From assembly GCA_963555705.1 (NCBI GenBank), contig CAUVWQ010000007.1:62001-126000 (forward strand): a DNA stretch of 64,000 nt, read 5' to 3'. A program made the translations under genes and the position numbers. Below the pieces are notes generated by a model. That model was not told where the DNA came from and did not search any database. It saw only the letters and a program-made list of their open reading frames with translations. The stretch is from Ligustrum vulgare (Eukaryota > Streptophyta > Magnoliopsida > Lamiales > Oleaceae). This document shows positions 52,818 to 63,019 of this stretch, piece by piece. The number at the start of each line of letters is the position of its first letter. The first letter of the stretch is position 1.

Positions 52818-53791
52818 TAACGTTTGAAAATTATTTAAGTGTTCACTTCGTTTAAAATTGACCTCTACAATTTATATCGAGTGAATTAACGTTTGAAAAT
52901 TGCTTAAGTGTTCAATTCGTTTAAAATTCACCTCTGCAATTTATATTGGAGTGAATTAACGTTTGAAAATTGTTTAAGTGTTCACTTCGTTTAAAATTGA
53001 CCTCTACAATTTATATCGAGTGAATTAACGTTTGAAAATTGCTTAAGTGTTCACTTCGTTTAAAATTCACCTCTGCAATTTATATTGGAGTAAATTAACG
53101 TTTGAAAATTGCTTAAGTGTTCACTTCGTTTAAAATTCACCTCTGCAATTTATATCGAGTGAATTAACGTTTGAAAATTGCTTAAGTGTTCACTTCGTTT
53201 AAAATTCACCTCTGCAATTTATATTGTAGTGAATTAACGTTTGAAAATTGTTTCAGTGTTCACTTCGTTTAAAATTCACCTCTACAATTTATATCGAGTG
53301 AATTAACCTTTGAAAATTGCTTAAGTGTTCACTTCGTTTAAAATTCACCTCTGCAATTTATATTGGAGTAAATTAACGTTTGAAAATTGCTTAAGTGTTC
53401 ACTTCGTTTAAAATTCACCTCTGTAATTTATATTGGAATGAATTAACGTTTGAAAATTGTTTAAGTGTTCACTTCGTTTAAAATTCACCTCTGCAATTTA
53501 TATTGGAGTAAATTAACGTTTGAAAATTGCTTAAGTGTTCACTTCGTTTAAAATTCACCTCTGCAATTTATATTGGAGTGAATTAACGTTTGAAAATTGT
53601 TTAAGTGTTCACTTCGTTTAAAATTGACCTCTACAATTTATATCGAGTGAATTAACGTTTGAAAATTGCTTAAGTGTTCACTTCGTTTAAAATTCACCTC
53701 TGTAATTTATATTGGAATGAATTAACGTTTGAAAATTGCTTAAGTGTTCACTTCGTTTAAAATTCACCTCTGCCATTTATATCGAGTGAAT
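52695..53791. repeat. 1,097 bp higher-order unit
   Basis: This is the first of two consecutive standard copies. Confidence 0.92.
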
Positions 53792-53914
53792 TAACGTTTG
53801 AAAATTGCTTAAGTGTTCACTTCGTTTAAAATTCGTTTAAAATTCACCTCTGCAATTTATATCGAGTGAATTTACGTTTGAAAATTCACCTCTGCAATTT
53901 ATATTGGAGTGAAT
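53792..53914. repeat. 80 + 43 bp pair, site 11
   Basis: TTACG form, 1,097 bp after site 10. Confidence 0.93.
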
Positions 53915-54888
53915 TAACGTTTGAAAATTATTTAAGTGTTCACTTCGTTTAAAATTGACCTCTACAATTTATATCGAGTGAATTAACGTTTGAAAATTGC
54001 TTAAGTGTTCAATTCGTTTAAAATTCACCTCTGCAATTTATATTGGAGTGAATTAACGTTTGAAAATTGTTTAAGTGTTCACTTCGTTTAAAATTGACCT
54101 CTACAATTTATATCGAGTGAATTAACGTTTGAAAATTGCTTAAGTGTTCACTTCGTTTAAAATTCACCTCTGCAATTTATATTGGAGTAAATTAACGTTT
54201 GAAAATTGCTTAAGTGTTCACTTCGTTTAAAATTCACCTCTGCAATTTATATCGAGTGAATTAACGTTTGAAAATTGCTTAAGTGTTCACTTCGTTTAAA
54301 ATTCACCTCTGCAATTTATATTGTAGTGAATTAACGTTTGAAAATTGTTTCAGTGTTCACTTCGTTTAAAATTCACCTCTACAATTTATATCGAGTGAAT
54401 TAACCTTTGAAAATTGCTTAAGTGTTCACTTCGTTTAAAATTCACCTCTGCAATTTATATTGGAGTAAATTAACGTTTGAAAATTGCTTAAGTGTTCACT
54501 TCGTTTAAAATTCACCTCTGTAATTTATATTGGAATGAATTAACGTTTGAAAATTGTTTAAGTGTTCACTTCGTTTAAAATTCACCTCTGCAATTTATAT
54601 TGGAGTAAATTAACGTTTGAAAATTGCTTAAGTGTTCACTTCGTTTAAAATTCACCTCTGCAATTTATATTGGAGTGAATTAACGTTTGAAAATTGTTTA
54701 AGTGTTCACTTCGTTTAAAATTGACCTCTACAATTTATATCGAGTGAATTAACGTTTGAAAATTGCTTAAGTGTTCACTTCGTTTAAAATTCACCTCTGT
54801 AATTTATATTGGAATGAATTAACGTTTGAAAATTGCTTAAGTGTTCACTTCGTTTAAAATTCACCTCTGCCATTTATATCGAGTGAAT
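53792..54888. repeat. 1,097 bp higher-order unit
   Basis: This is the second of two consecutive standard copies; no difference from the preceding copy was noticed. Confidence 0.92.
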
Positions 54889-55011
54889 TAACGTTTGAAA
54901 ATTGCTTAAGTGTTCACTTCGTTTAAAATTCGTTTAAAATTCACCTCTGCAATTTATATCGAGTGAATTTACGTTTGAAAATTCACCTCTGCAATTTATA
55001 TTGGAGTGAAT
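54889..55011. repeat. 80 + 43 bp pair, site 12
   Basis: TTACG form, 1,097 bp after site 11; opens the expanded 1,724 bp copy. Confidence 0.93.
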
Positions 55012-55688
55012 TAACGTTTGAAAATTATTTAAGTGTTCACTTCGTTTAAAATTGACCTCTACAATTTATATCGAGTGAATTAACGTTTGAAAATTGCTTA
55101 AGTGTTCAATTCGTTTAAAATTCACCTCTGCAATTTATATTGGAGTGAATTAACGTTTGAAAATTGTTTAAGTGTTCACTTCGTTTAAAATTGACCTCTA
55201 CAATTTATATCGAGTGAATTAACGTTTGAAAATTGCTTAAGTGTTCACTTCGTTTAAAATTCACCTCTGCAATTTATATTGGAGTAAATTAACGTTTGAA
55301 AATTGCTTAAGTGTTCACTTCGTTTAAAATTCACCTCTGCAATTTATATCGAGTGAATTAACGTTTGAAAATTGCTTAAGTGTTCACTTCGTTTAAAATT
55401 CACCTCTGCAATTTATATTGTAGTGAATTAACGTTTGAAAATTGTTTCAGTGTTCACTTCGTTTAAAATTCACCTCTACAATTTATATCGAGTGAATTAA
55501 CCTTTGAAAATTGCTTAAGTGTTCACTTCGTTTAAAATTCACCTCTGCAATTTATATTGGAGTAAATTAACGTTTGAAAATTGCTTAAGTGTTCACTTCG
55601 TTTAAAATTCACCTCTGCAATTTATATCGAGTGAATTAACGTTTGAAAATTGCTTAAGTGTTCACTTCGTTTAAAATTCACCTCTGCA

Positions 55689-56444
55689 GATTTATATTGT
55701 AGTGAATTAACGTTTGAAAATTGTTTCAGTGTTCACTTCGTTTAAAATTCACCTCTACAATTTATATCGAGTGAATTAACCTTTGAAAATTGCTTAAGTG
55801 TTCACTTCGTTTAAAATTCACCTCTGCAATTTATATTGGAGTAAATTAACGTTTGAAAATTGCTTAAGTGTTCACTTCGTTTAAAATTCACCTCTGTAAT
55901 TTATATTGGAATGAATTAACGTTTGAAAATTGTTTAAGTGTTCACTTCGTTTAAAATTCACCTCTGCAATTTATATTGGAGTAAATTAACGTTTTGAAAA
56001 TTGCTTAAGTGTTCACTTCGTTTAAAATTCACCTCTGCAATTTATATTGTAGTGAATTAACGTTTGAAAATTGTTTCAGTGTTCACTTCGTTTAAAATTC
56101 ACCTCTACAATTTATATCGAGTGAATTAACCTTTGAAATTGCTTAAGTGTTCACTTCGTTTAAAATTCACCTCTGCAATTTATATTGGAGTAAATTAACG
56201 TTTGAAAATTGCTTAAGTGTTCACTTCGTTTAAAATTCACCTCTGTAATTTATATTGGAATGAATTAACGTTTGAAAATTGTTTAAGTGTTCACTTCGTT
56301 TAAAATTCACCTCTGCAATTTATATTGGAGTAAATTAACGTTTGAAAATTGCTTAAGTGTTCACTTCGTTTAAAATTCACCTCTGCAATTTATATTGGAG
56401 TGAATTAACGTTTGAAAATTGTTTAAGTGTTCACTTCGTTTAAA
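55689..56444. other. Cluster of one-base indels, left group
   Basis: The monomers here depart from the 69/70 bp rule through an extra G in GCAGATTT (55,689), an extra T in ACGTTTTG (about 55,992), a missing A in CTTTGAAATTG (about 56,136) and a missing A in GTTTAAATTGACC (about 56,442). Apart from the structured 80 and 43 bp units and the F/G variants, such irregular lengths were not noticed in the preceding 55 kb. Most lie in short A or T runs. They could be consensus errors or a real burst of mutation; the former is more likely. Confidence 0.8.
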
Positions 56445-56612
56445 TTGACCTCTACAATTTATATCGAGTGAATTAACGTTTGAAAATTGCTTAAGTGTTC
56501 ACTTCGTTTAAAATTCACCTCTGTAATTTATATTGGAATGAATTAACGTTTGAAAATTGCTTAAGTGTTCACTTCGTTTAAAATTCACCTCTGCCATTTA
56601 TATCGAGTGAAT

Positions 56613-56735
56613 TAACGTTTGAAAATTGCTTAAGTGTTCACTTCGTTTAAAATTCGTTTAAAATTCACCTCTGCAATTTATATCGAGTGAATTTACGTTT
56701 GAAAATTCACCTCTGCAATTTATATTGGAGTGAAT
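56613..56735. repeat. 80 + 43 bp pair, site 13
   Basis: TTACG form after the nine-monomer expansion. Confidence 0.93.
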
Positions 56736-57709
56736 TAACGTTTGAAAATTATTTAAGTGTTCACTTCGTTTAAAATTGACCTCTACAATTTATATCGAGT
56801 GAATTAACGTTTGAAAATTGCTTAAGTGTTCAATTCGTTTAAAATTCACCTCTGCAATTTATATTGGAGTGAATTAACGTTTGAAAATTGTTTAAGTGTT
56901 CACTTCGTTTAAAATTGACCTCTACAATTTATATCGAGTGAATTAACGTTTGAAAATTGCTTAAGTGTTCACTTCGTTTAAAATTCACCTCTGCAATTTA
57001 TATTGGAGTAAATTAACGTTTGAAAATTGCTTAAGTGTTCACTTCGTTTAAAATTCACCTCTGCAATTTATATCGAGTGAATTAACGTTTGAAAATTGCT
57101 TAAGTGTTCACTTCGTTTAAAATTCACCTCTGCAATTTATATTGTAGTGAATTAACGTTTGAAAATTGTTTCAGTGTTCACTTCGTTTAAAATTCACCTC
57201 TACAATTTATATCGAGTGAATTAACCTTTGAAAATTGCTTAAGTGTTCACTTCGTTTAAAATTCACCTCTGCAATTTATATTGGAGTAAATTAACGTTTG
57301 AAAATTGCTTAAGTGTTCACTTCGTTTAAAATTCACCTCTGTAATTTATATTGGAATGAATTAACGTTTGAAAATTGTTTAAGTGTTCACTTCGTTTAAA
57401 ATTCACCTCTGCAATTTATATTGGAGTAAATTAACGTTTGAAAATTGCTTAAGTGTTCACTTCGTTTAAAATTCACCTCTGCAATTTATATTGGAGTGAA
57501 TTAACGTTTGAAAATTGTTTAAGTGTTCACTTCGTTTAAAATTGACCTCTACAATTTATATCGAGTGAATTAACGTTTGAAAATTGCTTAAGTGTTCACT
57601 TCGTTTAAAATTCACCTCTGTAATTTATATTGGAATGAATTAACGTTTGAAAATTGCTTAAGTGTTCACTTCGTTTAAAATTCACCTCTGCCATTTATAT
57701 CGAGTGAAT
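56613..57709. repeat. 1,097 bp higher-order unit
   Basis: This standard copy follows the expanded 1,724 bp copy and is itself free of the indels seen on both sides of it. Confidence 0.92.
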
Positions 57710-57832
57710 TAACGTTTGAAAATTGCTTAAGTGTTCACTTCGTTTAAAATTCGTTTAAAATTCACCTCTGCAATTTATATCGAGTGAATTTACGTTTGAA
57801 AATTCACCTCTGCAATTTATATTGGAGTGAAT
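57710..57832. repeat. 80 + 43 bp pair, site 14
   Basis: TTACG form; marks the start of the last mosaic domain. Confidence 0.93.
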
Positions 57833-58804
57833 TAACGTTTGAAAATTATTTAAGTGTTCACTTCGTTTAAAATTGACCTCTACAATTTATATCGAGTGAA
57901 TTAACGTTTGAAAATTGCTTAAGTGTTCAATTCGTTTAAAATTCACCTCTGCAATTTATATTGGAGTGAATTAACGTTTGAAAATTGTTTAAGTGTTCAC
58001 TTCGTTTAAAATTGACCTCTACAATTTATATCGAGTGAATTAACGTTTGAAAATTGCTTAAGTGTTCACTTCGTTTAAAATTCACCTCTGCAATTTATAT
58101 TGGAGTAAATTAACGTTTGAAAATTGCTTAAGTGTTCACTTCGTTTAAAATTCACCTCTGCAATTTATATCGAGTGAATTAACGTTTGAAAATTGCTTAA
58201 GTGTTCACTTCGTTTAAAATTCACCTCTGCAATTTATATTGTAGTGAATTAACGTTTGAAAATTGTTTCAGTGTTCACTTCGTTTAAAATTCACCTCTAC
58301 AATTTATATCGAGTGAATTAACCTTTGAAAATTGCTTAAGTGTTCACTTCGTTTAAAATTCACCTCTGCAATTTATATTGGAGTAAATTAACGTTTGAAA
58401 ATTGCTTAAGTGTTCACTTCGTTTAAAATTCACCTCTGCAATTTATATCGAGTGAATTAACGTTTGAAAATTGCTTAAGTGTTCACTTCGTTTAAAATTC
58501 ACCTCTGCAATTTATATTGTAGTGAATTAACGTTTGAAAATTGTTTCAGTGTTCACTTCGTTTAAAATTCACCTCTACAATTTATATCGAGTGAATTAAC
58601 CTTTGAAAATTGCTTAAGTGTTCACTTCGTTTAAAATTCCCCTCTGTAATTTATATTGGAATGAATTAACGTTTGAAAATTGCTTAAGTGTTCACTTCGT
58701 TTAAAATTCACCTCTGCCATTTATATCGAGTGAATTAACGTTTGAAAATTGCTTAAGTGTTCACTTCGTTTAAAATTCACCTCTGTAATTTATATTGGAA
58801 TGAA

Positions 58805-59612
58805 TATTAACGTTTGAAAATTGTTTAAGTGTTCACTTCGTTTAAATTCACCTCTGCAATTTATATTGGAGTAAATTAACGTTTGAAAATTGCTTAAGTG
58901 TTCACTTCGTTTAAAATTCACCTCTGCAATTTATATCGAGTGAATTAACGTTTGAAATTGCTTAAGTGTTCACTTCGTTTAAAATTCACCTCTGCAATTT
59001 ATATTGTAGTGAATTAACGTTTGAAATTGCTTAAGTGTTCACTTCGTTTAAAATTCACCTCTACAATTTATATCGAGTGAATTAACGTTTGAAAATTGCT
59101 TAAGTGTTCACTTCGTTTAAAATTCACCTCTGTAATTTATATTGGATTGAATTAACGTTTGAAAATTGTTTAAGTGTTCACTTCGTTTAAAATTCACCTC
59201 TGCAATTTATATTGGAGTAAATTAACGTTTGAAAATTGCTTAAGTGTTCACTTCGTTTAAAATTCACCTCTGCAATTTATATCGAGTGAATTAACGTTTG
59301 AAAATTGCTTAAGTGTTCACTTCGTTTAAAATTCACCTCTGCAATTTATATTGTAGTGAATTAACGTTTGAAAATTGCTTAAGTGTTCACTTCGTTTAAA
59401 ATTCACCTCTACAATTTATATCGAGTGAATTAACGTTTGAAAATTGCTTAAGTGTTCACTTCGTTTAAAATTCACCTCTGCAATTTATATTGGAGTGAAT
59501 TAACGTTTGAAAATTGTTTAAGTGTTCACTTCGTTTAAAATTGACCTCTACAATTTATATCGAGTGAATTAACGTTTGAAAATTGCTTAAGTGTTCACTT
59601 CGTTTAAAATTT
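58805..59612. other. Cluster of one- and two-base indels, right group
   Basis: The changes are TGAATATTAACG with two extra bases (58,805), a missing A in TTTAAATTC (about 58,843), missing A in TTTGAAATTG (about 58,955) and again (about 59,024), and an extra T in AAAATTTCACC (about 59,610). The homologous block about 3,728 bp downstream (62.4-64.0 kb) has none of them, which makes them private to this copy. Confidence 0.82.
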
Positions 59613-60459
59613 CACCTCTGTAATTTATATTGGAATGAATTAATGTTTGAAAATTGCTTATGTGTTCACTTCATTTAAAATTCACCTCTGCAATTTATAT
59701 TGGAGTAAATTAACGTTTGAAAATTGCTTAAGTGTTCACTTCGTTTAAAATTCACCTCTGTAATTTATATTGGAATGAATTAACGTTTGAAAATTGTTTA
59801 AGTGTTCACTTCGTTTAAAATTCACCTCTGCAATTTATATTGGAGTAAATTAACGTTTGAAAATTGCTTAAGTGTTCACTTCGTTTAAAATTCACCTCTG
59901 CAATTTATATTGGAGTGAATTAACGTTTGAAAATTGTTTAAGTGTTCACTTCGTTTAAAATTGACCTCTACAATTTATATCGAGTGAATTAACGTTTGAA
60001 AATTGCTTAAGTGTTCACTTCGTTTAAAATTCACCTCTGTAATTTATATTGGAATGAATTAACGTTTGAAAATTGCTTAAGTGTTCACTTCGTTTAAAAT
60101 TCACCTCTGCCATTTATATCGAGTGAATTAACGTTTGAAAATTGCTTAAGTGTTCACTTCGTTTAAAATTCGTTTAAAATTCACCTCTGCAATTTATATC
60201 GAGTGAATTTACGTTTGAAAATTCACCTCTGCAATTTATATTGGAGTGAATTAACGTTTGAAAATTATTTAAGTGTTCACTTCGTTTAAAATTGACCTCT
60301 ACAATTTATATCGAGTGAATTAACGTTTGAAAATTGCTTAAGTGTTCAATTCGTTTAAAATTCACCTCTGCAATTTATATTGGAGTGAATTAACGTTTGA
60401 AAATTGTTTAAGTGTTCACTTCGTTTAAAATTGACCTCTACAATTTATATCGAGTGAAT
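59292..60459. repeat. 1,167 bp module, copy 4 of 5 (1,168 bp)
   Basis: It is one base longer than the others because of an extra T in AAAATTTCACC near 59,610; otherwise the monomer order is identical. Confidence 0.88.
60129..60251. repeat. 80 + 43 bp pair, site 15
   Basis: TTACG form in the fourth 1,167 bp module. Confidence 0.93.
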
Positions 60460-60947
60460 TAACGTTTGAAAATTGCTTAAGTGTTCACTTCGTTTAAAAT
60501 TCACCTCTGTAATTTATATTGGAATGAATTAATGTTTGAAAATTGCTTAAGTGTTCACTTCATTTAAAATTCACCTCTGCAATTTATATTGGAGTAAATT
60601 AACGTTTGAAAATTGCTTAAGTGTTCACTTCGTTTAAAATTCACCTCTGTAATTTATATTGGAATGAATTAACGTTTGAAAATTGTTTAAGTGTTCACTT
60701 CGTTTAAAATTCACCTCTGCAATTTATATTGGAGTAAATTAACGTTTGAAAATTGCTTAAGTGTTCACTTCGTTTAAAATTCACCTCTGCAATTTATATT
60801 GGAGTGAATTAACGTTTGAAAATTGTTTAAGTGTTCACTTCGTTTAAAATTGACCTCTACAATTTATATCGAGTGAATTAACGTTTGAAAATTGCTTAAG
60901 TGTTCACTTCGTTTAAAATTCACCTCTGCCATTTATATCGAGTGAAT

Positions 60948-61070
60948 TAACGTTTGAAAATTGCTTAAGTGTTCACTTCGTTTAAAATTCGTTTAAAATT
61001 CACCTCTGCAATTTATATCGAGTGAATTAACGTTTGAAAATTCACCTCTGCAATTTATATTGGAGTGAAT
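60948..61070. repeat. 80 + 43 bp pair, site 16
   Basis: TTAACG form, as at sites 2-4. The GCCAT unit before it directly follows B(TTGACC), without the usual C. Confidence 0.93.
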
Positions 61071-61979
61071 TAACGTTTGAAAATTGTTTAAGTGTTCACT
61101 TCGTTTAAAATTGACCTCTACAATTTATATCGAGTGAATTAACGTTTGAAAATTGCTTAAGTGTTCACTTCGTTTAAAATTCACCTCTGTAATTTATATT
61201 GGAATGAATTAACGTTTGAAAATTGTTTAAGTGTTCACTTCGTTTAAAATTCACCTCTGCAATTTATATTGGAGTAAATTAACGTTTGAAAATTGCTTAA
61301 GTGTTCACTTCGTTTAAAATTCACCTCTACAATTTATATTGGAGTGAATTAACGTTTGAAAATTGTTTAAGTGTTCACTTCGTTTAAAATTGACCTCTAC
61401 AATTTATATCGAGTGAATTAACGTTTGAAAATTGCTTAAGTGTTCACTTCGTTTAAAATTCACCTCTGTAATTTATATTGGAATGAATTAACGTTTGAAA
61501 ATTGCTTAAGTGTTCACTTCGTTTAAAATTCACCTCTGCCATTTATATCGAGTGAATTAACGTTTGAAAATTGCTTAAGTGTTCACTTCGTTTAAAATTC
61601 ACCTCTGCAATTTATATTGGAATGAATTAACGTTTGAAAATTGTTTAAGTGTTCACTTCGTTTAAAATTCACCTCTGCAATTTATATTGGAGTAAATTAA
61701 CGTTTGAAAATTGCTTAAGTGTTCACTTCGTTTAAAATTCACCTCTGCAATTTATATTGGAGTGAATTAACGTTTGAAAATTGTTTAAGTGTTCACTTCG
61801 TTTAAAATTGACCTCTACAATTTATATCGAGTGAATTAACGTTTGAAAATTGCTTAAGTGTTCACTTCGTTTAAAATTCACCTCTGTAATTTATATTGGA
61901 ATGAATTAACGTTTGAAAATTGCTTAAGTGTTCACTTCATTTAAAATTCACCTCTGCAATTTATATTGGAGTAAATTAA

Positions 61980-62400
61980 CGTTTGAAAATTTCTTAAGTG
62001 TTCACTTCGTTTAAAATTCACCTCTGCAATTTATATCGAGTGAATTAACGTTTGAAAATTGCTTAAGTGTTCACTTCGTTTAAAATTCACCTCTGCAATT
62101 TATATTGGAGTGAATTAACGTTTGAAAATTGTTTAAGTGTTCACTTCGTTTAAAATTGACCTCTACAATTTATATCGAGTGAATTAACGTTTGAAAATTG
62201 CTTAAGTGTTCACTTCGTTTAAAATTCACCTCTGTAATTTATATTGGAATGAATTAACGTTTGAAAATTGCTTAAGTGTTCACTTCTTTTAAAATTCACC
62301 TCTGCAATTTATATTGGAGTAAATTAACGTTTGAAAATTTCTTAAGTGTTCACTTCGTTTAAAATTCACCTCTGCAATTTATATCGAGTGAATTAACGTT
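61980..62400. repeat. Island with left-end variants (TTTCTTAAG, TTCTTTT)
   Basis: GAAAATTTCTTAAG, otherwise seen only at 4,736 and 6,888, occurs twice here 348 bp apart (61,985 and 62,333). A single TTCTTTTAAA, otherwise confined to 21.3-24.3 kb, occurs at about 62,284. The 348 bp spacing shows a local pentamer duplication. The variants may be recurrent mutations or imports from elsewhere in the array. Confidence 0.75.
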
Positions 62401-63019
62401 TGAAAATTGCTTAAGTGTTCACTTCGTTTAAAATTCACCTCTGCCATTTATATCGAGTGAATTAACGTTTGAAAATTGCTTAAGTGTTCACTTCGTTTAA
62501 AATTCACCTCTGTAATTTATATTGGAATGAATTAACGTTTGAAAATTGTTTAAGTGTTCACTTCGTTTAAAATTCACCTCTGCAATTTATATTGGAGTAA
62601 ATTAACGTTTGAAAATTGCTTAAGTGTTCACTTCGTTTAAAATTCACCTCTGCAATTTATATCGAGTGAATTAACGTTTGAAAATTGCTTAAGTGTTCAC
62701 TTCGTTTAAAATTCACCTCTGCAATTTATATTGTAGTGAATTAACGTTTGAAAATTGCTTAAGTGTTCACTTCGTTTAAAATTCACCTCTACAATTTATA
62801 TCGAGTGAATTAACGTTTGAAAATTGCTTAAGTGTTCACTTCGTTTAAAATTCACCTCTGTAATTTATATTGGATTGAATTAACGTTTGAAAATTGTTTA
62901 AGTGTTCACTTCGTTTAAAATTCACCTCTGCAATTTATATTGGAGTAAATTAACGTTTGAAAATTGCTTAAGTGTTCACTTCGTTTAAAATTCACCTCTG
63001 CAATTTATATCGAGTGAAT

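Larger units (their letters stand above)
46749..57709. repeat. Domain IX: 1,097 bp, 16-unit higher-order repeat
   Basis: The unit sums as 80+43+69+70+69+70+69+70+69+70+70+70+70+69+70+69 = 1,097 bp. The 11 bp duplication recurs at 47,845/48,942, 52,737/53,834/54,931 and 56,655/57,752. Between these runs lie a 1,167 bp module (50.1-51.2 kb) and a 1,724 bp expanded copy (54,931 to 56,655, i.e. nine extra monomers). Confidence 0.9.
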
